Notes: generated by a model from the sequence alone, not told the origin. A stretch of DNA of 63,675 nt from Methanobacteriota archaeon (GCA_023396065.1 JAEWXF010000019.1:1-63675); one strand, 5' to 3'; positions 9,165 through 18,377 are shown, counted from the first letter of the stretch. Made by a program: numbers and translations.

Positions 9165-9413
9165 ATGGCAATTGAAACTATGACAGTTGAAGCAGCAGCA
9201 GCAATGGCAGTCGGATACAAAGCAATCGGTGCAGGTCTCGCAGTAGGTCTCGCCGGTGTCGGTACCGGTCTTGGTGAGATGGGTATCGGAGCTGCCGCAG
9301 TAGGAGCAACCGCAGAAGACCGTGAAATGTTCGGTCTCGCACTTCTCTTTACTGTGCTTCCGGAAACCATCGTCATCTTCGGTCTTGTGATTGCACTGCT
9401 GCTCCTCTTCTAA
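9165..9413 (+). CDS. ahaK: A-type ATP synthase subunit K (proteolipid, c ring)
   Basis: This 82-residue proteolipid has a single hairpin of two transmembrane helices joined by a short polar loop (GATAEDREMFG). Helix one is Gly/Ala rich (GAGLAVGLAGVGTGLG). Helix two carries the ion-binding carboxylate, Glu67 in VLPETIVIFG. One hairpin per subunit contrasts with the doubled or tripled versions of some methanogens. The ring rotates against subunit I. It sits between ahaI and ahaE in the conserved order. Confidence 0.95.
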   Translation: MAIETMTVEAAAAMAVGYKAIGAGLAVGLAGVGTGLGEMGIGAAAVGATAEDREMFGLALLFTVLPETIVIFGLVIALLLLF

Positions 9414-9431
9414 GCGGAGGCTTACGCTATC

Positions 9432-10010
9432 ATGGGACTTGAGGTTGTAGTTGACGAAATCAAGGCAAAGGGTGACCGTGAGGCAGCCCGGATAAAATCC
9501 GAAGCAGCTGCCAACGCGAAAACCATTGTCGACGAAGCAACCAAACGTGCAGAAAATATCCGGCTTGCCGCTGAGGCTGATGCCGACCTCCAGGCGGAAC
9601 GCATCATGGTCCGCGAGGTTGCAGCAGCAAACCTTGAGGTCAAACGTGATCTGCTCAATGCACAAAAGGAACTTCTCGACAAGGTTTACAGTGAAGCCGC
9701 GGCGGAGATTGCAAATCTTCCCGCTGATGTTCACGCAAAAGCTGTTCGTTCCCTTCTGAAGGATGCTGCAAAACAGATCAAAGAAGGTAACGTATTTGCG
9801 AACTCGCGTGACGCAGAAGCTGTCAAAACAGCTCTGTCTGAACTGAAAACCCTTTCCGGATTTACGTTCGGAGGAATCACCGACATCGACGGCGGTGTCG
9901 TTGTGCAGAGTACCGACGGCCAGCTCACGCTGGACTTCTCGTATCAGACCTATATGGGCGAAGTATGGGAATCCAGTCTGAAGGACGCCTCGGAGATATT
10001 ATTTGGGTGA
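9432..10010 (+). CDS. ahaE: A-type ATP synthase subunit E
   Basis: The 192-residue peripheral stalk subunit has an N-terminal half that is a long charged helix (KAKGDREAARIKSEAAANAK) forming a coiled coil with subunit H. The C-terminal half is a globular domain that contacts A/B (FTFGGITDIDGGVVVQSTDG is characteristic). An ATG at 9432 follows a GGAGG-containing leader (GCGGAGGCTTACGCTATC). Order and length are as expected for the archaeal complex. Confidence 0.93.
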   Translation: MGLEVVVDEIKAKGDREAARIKSEAAANAKTIVDEATKRAENIRLAAEADADLQAERIMVREVAAANLEVKRDLLNAQKELLDKVYSEAAAEIANLPADVHAKAVRSLLKDAAKQIKEGNVFANSRDAEAVKTALSELKTLSGFTFGGITDIDGGVVVQSTDGQLTLDFSYQTYMGEVWESSLKDASEILFG

Positions 10011-10018
10011 GCGAAACA

Positions 10019-11077
10019 ATGACTGAGGTAATGAGCGGTCCTGCTCCATACATCTATGTTTCAACCCGTATGCGGGTTCGCAAAGCGAAGCTCATCCCAA
10101 GGGAAGAGTATCTCCGTATGCTGAACATGGGTCTCCCTGAGTTTACCAGACTCATTGAGGAGATGGAGTACAAACGCGAAATCGATGAACTGTCTGCATC
10201 ATTCAGTGGTGTGGATCTCATTGAAAACGCCATGTCCTGGAACCTTGCAAAGGAGTATCAGCGGGTAATTGCCCTTGCTCCCGGAGAGATGAAAGGGTTT
10301 ACCCGTGATTACCTGCACAAGTGGGATATTCAGAATATTCTGACTGTCCTTCGTGGAAAATATCAGGGTCTTTCCGACGGAAAGATCCGTGCAGTACTTG
10401 TACCGGCCGGTGAGCTTGACGCTCCCACGCTGGACCGCCTGCTGACCGAAACTACGGTAGAAAGAATCGTTGAAACCCTGCCCCAAAAGCAGATGGCCGA
10501 AATTCTCTCTGCCGGTCTCGCGGAAGCACTCGAGACCCACTCGTTTGGAAAACTCGAGAATGAGCTCTACAAGTACTACTATGCGACGCTGATCAAAGCA
10601 GCACGTGGCGGTATGAAAGGCGGATTACCGTTCTTAAAATACGTCATGTTTGAAATCGACATCAAAAATATTACCAATCTCTTCCGTATCCGTGCACAGG
10701 GCGGCAAAGACGCAAACACGGCGGATATCTGGGTTGAGGGAGGTTCCTACCATGCTGACGAACTTGAGCGTCTCTGCTCGGTTGAAAGCCTGGATGAGGT
10801 TGTCGATTCGCTGAAAAAGAAGATCAAGTCATCTGTGCTGAACGATGCACTGGAATCCCTGCGGGAAAAGAAACCGATCTATGCAATTGAAGGCATGCTG
10901 ATTGCAGCACAGCTCAATCAGATGGACAATGTCTCCAAACGCAATCCGTTCTCTATCTCACCGCTTCTGGTGTATCTTGAACGAAAGAAGTATGAGGTAA
11001 CCAACCTTCGTGCCCTTGCCCGCGGAAAAGAGGCAGGTCTCGCACCCGAGGTCCTCGAAAAGTATCTGGTGATGTAA
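10019..11077 (+). CDS. ahaC: A-type ATP synthase subunit C
   Basis: About 352 residues from the ATG at 10019. The protein is the funnel-shaped central-stalk subunit that joins rotor shaft D/F to the K ring. It is mostly helical with the V-type d-subunit character, for example STRMRVRKAKLIPREEYLRM near the N-terminus and RNPFSISPLLVYLERKKYEV near the C-terminus. I prefer 10019 to the longer frame starting at 9965 because GGTGAG lies about 8 nt upstream and the extra residues overlap ahaE and look non-coding. Confidence 0.92.
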   Translation: MTEVMSGPAPYIYVSTRMRVRKAKLIPREEYLRMLNMGLPEFTRLIEEMEYKREIDELSASFSGVDLIENAMSWNLAKEYQRVIALAPGEMKGFTRDYLHKWDIQNILTVLRGKYQGLSDGKIRAVLVPAGELDAPTLDRLLTETTVERIVETLPQKQMAEILSAGLAEALETHSFGKLENELYKYYYATLIKAARGGMKGGLPFLKYVMFEIDIKNITNLFRIRAQGGKDANTADIWVEGGSYHADELERLCSVESLDEVVDSLKKKIKSSVLNDALESLREKKPIYAIEGMLIAAQLNQMDNVSKRNPFSISPLLVYLERKKYEVTNLRALARGKEAGLAPEVLEKYLVM

Positions 11078-11379
11078 TGGAGATAGCAGTTATTGGAAAC
11101 AAGGAGTTCGTTATCGGATTCCAGCTTGCCGGCGTGCACAAAACGTACTCGGCAGAGACTCCGGAAAAACTGACTGAAACCATCACTCATGTCTTAAACG
11201 ATCCCGAAGTTGGTATTCTCGTTCTTCAGAGTGCAGATCTTGAGCAGATCCCGCGTCGTCTGCAGGTAGTCATTGAAAACTCCGTCAAGCCGACCATTGT
11301 AACTATTGGCGGCCAGGAGGCAGGTCTCTCCCTGAGAGAGCGTATTAAGCGTTCGGTGGGTGTTGATTTGTGGAAGTAA
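11077..11379 (+). CDS. ahaF: A-type ATP synthase subunit F
   Basis: This 100-residue central-stalk subunit has a small alternating alpha/beta (CheY-like) fold. It starts MEIAVIGNKEFVIGFQLAG, has a middle strand VGILVLQSADLEQIP, and ends with the helix SLRERIKRSVGVDLWK, the usual F-subunit terminus. F binds D and tunes catalytic activity. Its ATG overlaps the ahaC stop (TAATGG), and its end overlaps the ahaA GTG start by 10 nt. Confidence 0.93.
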   Translation: MEIAVIGNKEFVIGFQLAGVHKTYSAETPEKLTETITHVLNDPEVGILVLQSADLEQIPRRLQVVIENSVKPTIVTIGGQEAGLSLRERIKRSVGVDLWK

Positions 11380-13115
11380 GTAATAAGCCAGGAATTCTCA
11401 AGCGTATTGCAGGACCTGTGGTCACTGCAGTCGACCTTGACGCCCACATGTACGATGTGGTCAAGGTCGGCAATGAGGAGCTGATGGGTGAGGTCATTAA
11501 GATCGATGGTGAAGACATCGTCATTCAGGTCTATGAATCCACTACGGGCATCCGCCCGGGAGAACCCGTCATAAACACCGGACTTTCGCTCGCTGTCGAG
11601 CTTGGTCCGGGACTGCTGACCAGTATCTACGATGGTATTCAGCGTCCGCTGGAAGTCCTCATCGAAAAGATGGGCAACTTCATTGCCCGCGGTGTTACCG
11701 CACCGGGACTTGACCACGAAAAGAAGTGGGAGTTCAAGCCGGTCGTCACTGCAGGTTCAACCGTCAAACCCGGTCAGGTCATCGGTGAGGTGCAGGAGAC
11801 CCGCAGTATTCTGCACAAAATCATGATCCCGCCGAACGCAAAAGGCGGCGTCGTGAAAAACATCAAATCCGGCAGCTTCACGGTCGATGAGATCATCATC
11901 GAACTTGACTCCGGCGAAGCATTCCCGATGATGCAGCGCTGGCCGGTTCGTGTTCCGCGTCCGTACGTGGAAAAACACACGCCAAGCATTCCGCTTCTGA
12001 CCGGTCAGAGAATCCTTGACGGTCTCTTCCCGATCGCAAAAGGCGGAACTGCAGCAATTCCGGGACCGTTCGGATCCGGAAAGACCGTTACCCAGCAGCA
12101 GCTGGCAAAGTGGTCTGATGCAGAGATTGTGGTCTACATCGGCTGCGGTGAACGCGGCAACGAGATGACCGAAGTTCTGACCGAGTTCCCCGAACTCACC
12201 GATCCGAAAACCGGAAACTCTCTGATGGAGAGAACCATTCTGATCGCAAACACTTCCAACATGCCTGTGGCAGCCCGTGAGGCATCCGTGTACACCGGTA
12301 TTACTCTTGCAGAGTACTTCCGTGACATGGGCTACGATGTCGCACTCATGGCAGACTCCACCTCCCGGTGGGCAGAAGCAATGCGTGAAATCTGTTCCCG
12401 TCTTGAAGAGATGCCCGGTGAAGAAGGATATCCGGCATATCTGTCCTCCAGACTCTCCGAGTTCTATGAGCGTGCAGGTCTTGTTGAGCCTCTCGCAGGC
12501 GGCAGTGGATCTGTTTCCGTTATCGGTGCAGTTTCCCCCGCAGGTGGTGACTTCTCCGAGCCGGTTACCCAGAACACGCTTCGTATCGTGAAAGTCTTCT
12601 GGGCACTGGATGCAAACCTTTCCCGCAGACGCCACTTCCCGGCAATCAACTGGCTGCAGTCCTACTCTCTGTACATGGGTCAGCTCAACGACTACTACGA
12701 TGAGAAGGTCTCTCCCGAGTGGAACGTTCTGCGCAGCTGGTTCATGGAAATTCTGCAGAAGGAAGCCGAACTTCAGGAAATCGTGCAGCTCGTCGGTTCC
12801 GATGCACTGCCGGAAGCTGAGCAGATCACCATTGAAGTCGCAAGAATGATTCGTGAGCTGTTCCTGCAGCAGAACGGTTTCGACCCGGTCGATACCTACT
12901 GCAGTCTTGAGAAGCAGCTTGACATGTTCAAGATGATCAAAGCCTACGCAGACCTTGCTTACGCCGCACAGGCAGCAGGTATCCCGCCGACACAGATTCT
13001 TGCAGTCAAAGCAAAGAACGAGATGCCGCAGATCAAGTTCACGAAAGAGTACAAGCCGGTACTTGACAAGATCTATGCAGACATGGACGCTGAATTCAAA
13101 GCACTGAGGGCATAA
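11370..13115 (+). CDS. ahaA: A-type ATP synthase catalytic subunit A
   Basis: The 581-residue catalytic subunit is the site of ATP synthesis or hydrolysis in the A1 head. The P-loop is GPFGSGKT at residues 232-239, and the archaeal/vacuolar A-type insertion (residues ~115-190) is present. Other landmarks are VVYIGCGERGNEM and ALMADSTSRWAEA. Translation starts at a GTG at 11370 preceded by GGTGGGTG. It lies directly upstream of ahaB in the order A-B-D. Confidence 0.97.
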   Translation: MEVSNKPGILKRIAGPVVTAVDLDAHMYDVVKVGNEELMGEVIKIDGEDIVIQVYESTTGIRPGEPVINTGLSLAVELGPGLLTSIYDGIQRPLEVLIEKMGNFIARGVTAPGLDHEKKWEFKPVVTAGSTVKPGQVIGEVQETRSILHKIMIPPNAKGGVVKNIKSGSFTVDEIIIELDSGEAFPMMQRWPVRVPRPYVEKHTPSIPLLTGQRILDGLFPIAKGGTAAIPGPFGSGKTVTQQQLAKWSDAEIVVYIGCGERGNEMTEVLTEFPELTDPKTGNSLMERTILIANTSNMPVAAREASVYTGITLAEYFRDMGYDVALMADSTSRWAEAMREICSRLEEMPGEEGYPAYLSSRLSEFYERAGLVEPLAGGSGSVSVIGAVSPAGGDFSEPVTQNTLRIVKVFWALDANLSRRRHFPAINWLQSYSLYMGQLNDYYDEKVSPEWNVLRSWFMEILQKEAELQEIVQLVGSDALPEAEQITIEVARMIRELFLQQNGFDPVDTYCSLEKQLDMFKMIKAYADLAYAAQAAGIPPTQILAVKAKNEMPQIKFTKEYKPVLDKIYADMDAEFKALRA

Positions 13116-13117
13116 AC

Positions 13118-14494
13118 ATGAAGGAATATAAGACAGTCTCCAAAGTTGCCGGACCGTTACTCTTCGTTGAGAAGACCGAGCCGGTAAGTTATGAGGAACA
13201 GGTCAGTCTTGTTCTGCCCGACGGAACAATGAAGCGCGGACAGGTTCTCGATACGTCCGAGGATCTCGTTGTTGTCCAGTGTTTCGAGACCACCACCGGT
13301 CTCGGCCGTGATACGGGTGTCCGCTTCCTCGGCGAGACATTCAAGATGCCGGTTTCGAAGACTATGCTCGGTCGTATCCTCTCCGGAGGAGGAAAACCGA
13401 TTGATGGCGGACCCGATATTATTCCGGACAAACGTCTTGACATCAACGGTGCTGCAATCAATCCGTATGCCCGCGGGTCACCCCGTGATTTCATCCAGAC
13501 CGGTATCTCTACCATCGATGGAACCAACACCTTGGTTCGTGGTCAGAAGCTGCCTATCTTCTCCTCCGCAGGTCTTCCTCACAACGAGATTGCACTGCAG
13601 ATCGCCCGTCAGGCAAAGGTGCCGGGATCGACCGAAGAGTTCGCGGTAGTATTCGCTGCAATGGGTATCACCCGTGAAGAAGCAAACTACTTCATGGCGG
13701 ACTTCGAGAGAACCGGCGCACTGGAACGTGCGGTTGTGTTCCTCAACCTCGCAGACGACCCGGCTGTGGAACGTACGGTTACTCCGCGTCTCGCACTGAC
13801 CACTGCAGAGTATCTGGCATATGAACTCGGGTACCACGTGCTGGTTATCTTAACCGATATGACCAACTACTGTGAAGCACTCCGTCAGATCGGCGCTGCC
13901 CGTGAGGAAGTGCCCGGACGTCGTGGGTATCCCGGTTACATGTACACCGATCTTGCCTCGATCTACGAGCGTGCAGGTATCATCAAGGGTCTGAAGGGTT
14001 CCGTTACCCAGATTCCGATCCTGACGATGCCCGGTGACGATATCACCCACCCGATTCCGGATCTTACCGGATACATTACGGAAGGTCAGATCGTTATTTC
14101 GCCGGAGCTGCACCGTAAGGGTATCTACCCGCCAATCAATGTGCTGCCGTCTCTGTCCCGTCTGATGAACCTCGGTATCGGAAAAGGTCTGACCCGTGAG
14201 GATCACAAGAAGGTTTCCGATATGATGTACTCCGGGTACGCCGAAGGTGTGGACCTCCGCGGTCTTGTCGCCATCGTCGGAAAGGATGCACTCTCCGAGC
14301 GTGATCAGAAGTTCCTTGAGTTCGCTGATGACTTCGAGAACAGATTCGTTCGTCAGGGTTCCGATGAGGACCGTACGATTGCGCAGACGCTTGATATCGG
14401 CTGGAATATGTTTACCCAGCTGCCGGAGAGCGAGCTTGAGAAGCGTATCGACCGTGATCTGATTAAGAAATACCACCCGAACTACCGGAAGTGA
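13118..14494 (+). CDS. ahaB: A-type ATP synthase regulatory subunit B
   Basis: The 458-residue non-catalytic partner alternates with subunit A in the hexameric head. It keeps the overall RecA-like fold but the P-loop region reads PIFSSAGLPHNEIA, so the lysine is missing as expected for B. Further B-type signatures are VVFAAMGITREEANYF and PGRRGYPGYMYTDLA. It starts 2 nt after the ahaA stop codon. Confidence 0.97.
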   Translation: MKEYKTVSKVAGPLLFVEKTEPVSYEEQVSLVLPDGTMKRGQVLDTSEDLVVVQCFETTTGLGRDTGVRFLGETFKMPVSKTMLGRILSGGGKPIDGGPDIIPDKRLDINGAAINPYARGSPRDFIQTGISTIDGTNTLVRGQKLPIFSSAGLPHNEIALQIARQAKVPGSTEEFAVVFAAMGITREEANYFMADFERTGALERAVVFLNLADDPAVERTVTPRLALTTAEYLAYELGYHVLVILTDMTNYCEALRQIGAAREEVPGRRGYPGYMYTDLASIYERAGIIKGLKGSVTQIPILTMPGDDITHPIPDLTGYITEGQIVISPELHRKGIYPPINVLPSLSRLMNLGIGKGLTREDHKKVSDMMYSGYAEGVDLRGLVAIVGKDALSERDQKFLEFADDFENRFVRQGSDEDRTIAQTLDIGWNMFTQLPESELEKRIDRDLIKKYHPNYRK

Positions 14495-14500
14495 TCTGCC

Positions 14501-15127
14501 ATGGCGCTGAATGTGAAGCCGACCCGGTCTGAACTGATCAATCTGAAGAAGAGGATCAAGTTATCGGAGCGGGGATATAAGCTTCTGAAAATGAAGCGCG
14601 ATGGACTTATCCTTGAGTTCTTCAAGGTGCTTGCGGAGGCAAAGGATCTCCGCAATGATCTTGCTGTAAAGTACGCCCGTGCACAGGAAATGATTGCAAT
14701 TGCAGAAACTGTGGAAGGGAGTATCGGAGTGAAGGCGGCGGCATTCTCGGCATCCGAGAGTCCGCAGATCGATCTCAAAAGCAAGAACATCATGGGTGTT
14801 GTTGTGCCGAAGATCGAGGCAAGGAGTGTCAAAAAGACGCTCACTGATCGCGGATATGGTGTTCTCGGAACATCATCCGCAATCGATGAGGCGGCTGAGG
14901 CATTTGAGGATTTGGTGGAGACGATTATCCTCTCCGCTGAACTTGAGACGACGATGAAGCGTCTCCTTGACGAGATTGAAGGAACGAAACGCCGGGTGAA
15001 TGCACTGGAGTTCAAGGTGATTCCGGAGCTGATCGAGGCACGGAACTTTATTAAGATGCGTCTCGATGAGATGGAACGCGAAGAGTTGTTCCGTATGAAG
15101 AGAGTAAAAAGCAAGTCGGAAAAATAA
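14501..15127 (+). CDS. ahaD: A-type ATP synthase subunit D (rotor shaft)
   Basis: This 208-residue protein forms the long antiparallel helical shaft inside the A3B3 head. The N-terminus NVKPTRSELINLKKRIKLSE and the C-terminal IEGTKRRVNALEFKVIPEL are standard for archaeal/vacuolar D subunits. It is the last gene of the operon; a run of T-rich sequence follows immediately. Confidence 0.95.
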   Translation: MALNVKPTRSELINLKKRIKLSERGYKLLKMKRDGLILEFFKVLAEAKDLRNDLAVKYARAQEMIAIAETVEGSIGVKAAAFSASESPQIDLKSKNIMGVVVPKIEARSVKKTLTDRGYGVLGTSSAIDEAAEAFEDLVETIILSAELETTMKRLLDEIEGTKRRVNALEFKVIPELIEARNFIKMRLDEMEREELFRMKRVKSKSEK

Positions 15128-15171
15128 TTTTTTATTTTTTCGGATTTTCTTTTTTGAAAGAATTTTTTCTG
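15127..15171 (+). terminator. T-rich terminator after ATP synthase operon
   Basis: Directly after the ahaD stop there are several T tracts (TAATTTTTTATTTTTTCGG, then CTTTTTTG and ATTTTTTC). Oligo-T runs at gene ends are the usual archaeal intrinsic termination signal. No strong hairpin precedes them. Confidence 0.5.
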
Positions 15172-15174
15172 TGT

Positions 15175-15216
15175 TTCCCGGAGTGACAGGTTGTTGTTGA
15201 GGTATCTGTCAAATTC
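15175..15216. repeat. Solo copy of a dispersed repeat module
   Basis: CCCGGAGTGACAGGTTGTTG continuing to TATCTGTCAAATTC matches 61290-61334 in the same orientation, and 37207-37256, 60971-61012 and 63327-63369 in reverse. It appears here without the rest of the longer element. It shows that the modules of this repeat family can occur separately. Confidence 0.8.
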
Positions 15217-15377
15217 AGGGTGTGTCCAAAGACACACACAAAAATATCGACGTACACACGAAGCAAAACCCCGGCGCTAGGGATAATTTCCCGATACAGC
15301 GGGAGCAGGAAACAATTTTCAGGGAATGAATCAGAATCGGCGCAACATACGGCCATTTCCCCTATTCCTCAGAATTT

Positions 15378-16034
15378 TTACCAGACTCTGCCATCCACTC
15401 TCTTCGTACTTGCCGCAGGGGAGAGTTTCCGTTTCATGACCTCACCCGGATGTACCGCAGTATACCGCATGTCCCCGTCCGGAACGACGACATAGGCATC
15501 CTCGTCCGAAAGGCACCTGAGTCCTCCGGTAGGAGGAACGGCAGACAGCACCATCAGGAACTCCACGGGATCCCCGTACAGATCCGTTAACAGCTTCTTT
15601 TTTGCAGCAATTTCCCCGCGAAATCCGCGTGCACCGGCAGGGTTTGTGATAACCTCGCCAAACACCCGCACGCCATCCGCGGTTTTTACCAGAAGATCCA
15701 TTTCGGCAGCAACTTTGCCGCCGACCTTAAACCGGATTCCGCCGTCACGGGAGTACCACAACCCGTCCGGCGCATAGGTATCGAACGGCACAAACACGGC
15801 ATCTGACATTTTCGCCGCAACCGACACCACACAGGGCGCGTCCTCTGCGGTACTCAGCAGCAGCTCATAGACGAGAGCCTCGAAAAACTTCCCGGCAGCA
15901 GACCGGTGAAGAGGGGTCCCCTCATCATACAAAACGGCACGTTCCGGCTTGGTCAGATGATGAACCGCCCGACGTACATGCGCAGGAGTTACGTCTGCCC
16001 GGGAAAGAAGTCCCGCAATCTCAGCAGCGGACAT
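15378..16034 (-). CDS. Hypothetical protein, possibly nuclease-fold
   Basis: The 218-residue protein is not confidently recognised. The N-terminal third is helical (HVRRAVHHLTKPERAVL). The central part has strands resembling a restriction-endonuclease-like core, EMDLLVKTADGVRVFGEVIT followed by a Lys-rich helix (IAAKKKLLTDLYGD). The usual PD-(D/E)xK lysine is not in its standard place: EVI replaces ExK. It is followed by a cysteine-poor C-terminus with no membrane segment. It ends in the same direction as gltX, 8 nt downstream of which it begins, so the two are probably co-transcribed. Function unknown. Confidence 0.75.
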   Translation of the reverse strand: MSAAEIAGLLSRADVTPAHVRRAVHHLTKPERAVLYDEGTPLHRSAAGKFFEALVYELLLSTAEDAPCVVSVAAKMSDAVFVPFDTYAPDGLWYSRDGGIRFKVGGKVAAEMDLLVKTADGVRVFGEVITNPAGARGFRGEIAAKKKLLTDLYGDPVEFLMVLSAVPPTGGLRCLSDEDAYVVVPDGDMRYTAVHPGEVMKRKLSPAASTKRVDGRVW

Positions 16035-16042
16035 AAAAAATA

Positions 16043-17725
16043 TCAGCGATGGGTGAAGTAGGCGGTCACTGCGCCGTCCTTCACTGCATCAATTTTGGCA
16101 AAACCCACACGTTCAAACTGGACAATCTTTCCCGCGTAGGACCGCACGGCATCCTCACAGAATCCACGGCTAACGCCTTCCGGGGTCAGAAGGGAACACG
16201 GAACACCGCATCCGGCCGGCAGCCACTGTACGATGGATGCCTTCGCCGCACGTGCCTCCGCAAGAGAATCTCCCGCATACTCGGCCGTTGTATCGCCGGT
16301 AATGCGGATGTTGAAGAGATCCTTCAGACGAAGCATGCGTCCCGGAGCAATCTCCGACTTCGGCAGAAGAATCTTTCCAGTGAACGAAAGAACACGCTCC
16401 CCCCGTTCGGGCTGATTCGGATAGATCGGAGCATGGGCATCCATAGCCGGAGCCCCGGCAACTGTGACTTCAACTGCATCCGGAACAAAGAAGTACCGGT
16501 CAGACCCGGCATCAATGATGTCCTTGTTCTGGGCAAACAGATTCTCCCATGAAAACGAGATATCCGTATCGCCCATGCCGATATCAACTACAGCGGCACG
16601 GACTGCTTCCGGCTGAATTCCGCGGCGGGCAAGGGCACGAAGGGTTCCAAGGTGGATGTCATCCCAGCCGGTGTAGAGACCCTCATTGATACCTTTCCGC
16701 ATGCCGGAGGTGGAAAGCTCAAGGCCTGCAATGGACATTCTGCCGTAGTGGTAGAAGTGGGGCATCTTCCAGCCGAAGTACTGGTAGATGTACTCCTGTC
16801 TGCGGGTGTTTGCGATGTGATCTTTGCCGCGGATAACATGCGTCATGCCGAGCAGATGGTCATCAACAGCGACCGAGAAGTTCATCAGCGGGTACACGAA
16901 AATCTCCGGGCGCCGGGGATGCGGAGTGGAGGTGAGAACACGCATCGCCGCAAAGTCACGGACCGCCGGATCAGGATGGGCAATATCGGTCTTGACCCGC
17001 ATGGTAATCTCGCCTTCTTTGTATGTTCCGGCAAGCATATCGTCAAAACGTTTCAGGTTCTCCTCGACACTCAGACTGCGGCAGGGGCACGGCTGCTTTT
17101 TGAGTTTCAGTTCCCGGAACTCGTCGTTGTCGCAGGTACACATGTAGGCGCCGCCAAGCTGAATGAGTTCACGGGCGAGATCATAGTAGATCTGGAACCG
17201 GTCAGACTGATAGATAACATCCGTAATCCCGATACCAAGCCACTTGAGATCCTCGACAACCATGTCATATGCCTCGGGATCGACCCGTTTCGGATCAGTA
17301 TCCTCGACGCGGTAATAGAATTTCCCGCCGTATTTTTTGACATAGTAATCGTTTAAGACCGAAGCCCGGGCGTGACCGAGATGCAGGGGACCGGACGGAT
17401 TTGGTGCAAACCGCATAACAACACCGCCCGTGGCCTCGGGAAGTTCGGGGAGTTCATGCACCCGTTCTTTCTTCTCGTGCATCTTTTCAATCATCTCCGG
17501 AGAGAGAGCAGTGAGTCTGGTTTCCCGTTCCTCAATCGAAAGTGCCTCAACTTCGGCGAGAATTGCGGGAAGCATGGCATTGATCTCTTTGGCTTTCGGG
17601 CGAAGCTCCGGATGTGCCCCCATCACCGAACCGAGAATGGCACCGGCTTTGGGAACAGACTTGTGCTTTACTGCGTTCTGCAGTGCGAAAAGATAGATAT
17701 CATCACGAATATTTGTATCGGACAT
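16043..17725 (-). CDS. gltX: Glutamyl-tRNA synthetase (archaeal type)
   Basis: The 560-residue enzyme charges tRNA(Glu), and in many archaea Glu-tRNA(Gln) is amidated afterwards. The class I HIGH motif is PLHLGHARAS near residue 117, preceded by VVMRFAPNPSG. The KMSKS equivalent lies in ELSTSGMRKG. The ~100-residue N-terminal helical domain and the C-terminal beta-barrel anticodon-binding region give the archaeal/eukaryotic GluRS/GlnRS layout rather than the bacterial one. A Cys-rich stretch (CTCDNDE...PCPC) lies in the catalytic insertion. Confidence 0.95.
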   Translation of the reverse strand: MSDTNIRDDIYLFALQNAVKHKSVPKAGAILGSVMGAHPELRPKAKEINAMLPAILAEVEALSIEERETRLTALSPEMIEKMHEKKERVHELPELPEATGGVVMRFAPNPSGPLHLGHARASVLNDYYVKKYGGKFYYRVEDTDPKRVDPEAYDMVVEDLKWLGIGITDVIYQSDRFQIYYDLARELIQLGGAYMCTCDNDEFRELKLKKQPCPCRSLSVEENLKRFDDMLAGTYKEGEITMRVKTDIAHPDPAVRDFAAMRVLTSTPHPRRPEIFVYPLMNFSVAVDDHLLGMTHVIRGKDHIANTRRQEYIYQYFGWKMPHFYHYGRMSIAGLELSTSGMRKGINEGLYTGWDDIHLGTLRALARRGIQPEAVRAAVVDIGMGDTDISFSWENLFAQNKDIIDAGSDRYFFVPDAVEVTVAGAPAMDAHAPIYPNQPERGERVLSFTGKILLPKSEIAPGRMLRLKDLFNIRITGDTTAEYAGDSLAEARAAKASIVQWLPAGCGVPCSLLTPEGVSRGFCEDAVRSYAGKIVQFERVGFAKIDAVKDGAVTAYFTHR

Positions 17726-17756
17726 TTGCGGAAATTATATTGGCGGGGGAGGTGTT

Positions 17757-17963
17757 TATACCAGTCGGTGACACGCGAACCAGCCCCTTTCGCGGTGCCG
17801 GCCCGGACCCACCGGAGTCCCCCGCAAGGGGGGCTTTGCTCAGAGTGAGAGGAGGGTGAAACGGTCGCGAATGGTACCAATGGCGATTTTTATTTGACCT
17901 GAATGGGGAACCCGGGAGGTACGGTGGTCCACTCCAGCGTGGGACCGAGGGGCGCTTCAGGTC
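17757..17963. other. GC-rich hairpin cluster, candidate structured RNA
   Basis: The 331-nt gap between gltX and the mntA-like gene contains three stem-loops. They are CGCGAA/TTCGCG (17774-17794), CCCCC-GCAA-GGGGG (17819-17832), and an outer 8-bp stem GACCTGAA/TTCAGGTC (17896-17903 and 17956-17963) enclosing an inner GGTCCAC/GTGGGACC stem. No open frame has protein character. The T-rich TATTTTTATTT-like stretch just before the third hairpin could be a promoter element. An RNA gene, a terminator array or a decayed mobile end are all possible. Confidence 0.4.
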
Positions 17964-18056
17964 GTTTCGTCCCCGGCTCCCTGCGGAGCAGAGTACCCTG
18001 TATGCACGAAAATAGCATTATGTCCGGAGAACTATTATTGTATAACCACGGGAAAC

Positions 18057-18377
18057 ATGACGGATACCTACAGAAGCATCAGAGAAGACGTGCTGGCAAT
18101 GCTTGAGCGTGAGCTGCCACAACTCCGAAAGATATTCGGCGTGCATACCATCGGGCTGTTCGGATCCGTAAGCAGAGGCGAAGACACACCGGAAAGTGAT
18201 GTGGATGTTGTTGTAGGATTTCGCGAGGGAGAGTACACGCTCGCCAATCTGGTACATCTCGCGGAATATCTTGAGGAGAAAACCAGACGATCTGTAGATG
18301 TTGTCCCGGATGATGCAATCAGCAGATACCTCAGGCCTTTTATTGAAGAAGAGGTGATCATGATTGCGGCGGCATGA
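18057..18377 (+). CDS. mntA: MntA-type minimal nucleotidyltransferase (antitoxin-like)
   Basis: The 106-residue minimal nucleotidyltransferase has the full GS-x10-DxD active-site signature (GSVSRGEDTPESDVD) and a third acidic residue in RRSVDVVPDD. In MntA-HEPN modules this protein neutralises a HEPN ribonuclease by adding nucleotides to it. A TATA-like TTATTGTATA lies about 20 nt upstream. The partner gene that should follow is reduced to a stub, so this may be an orphan antitoxin. It is convergent with the HD hydrolase gene. Confidence 0.85.
   Translation: MTDTYRSIREDVLAMLERELPQLRKIFGVHTIGLFGSVSRGEDTPESDVDVVVGFREGEYTLANLVHLAEYLEEKTRRSVDVVPDDAISRYLRPFIEEEVIMIAAA

Noticed and set aside
11757..12635. 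292-codon minus-strand frame in ahaA
   Set aside because: Shadow of a highly conserved catalytic subunit gene.
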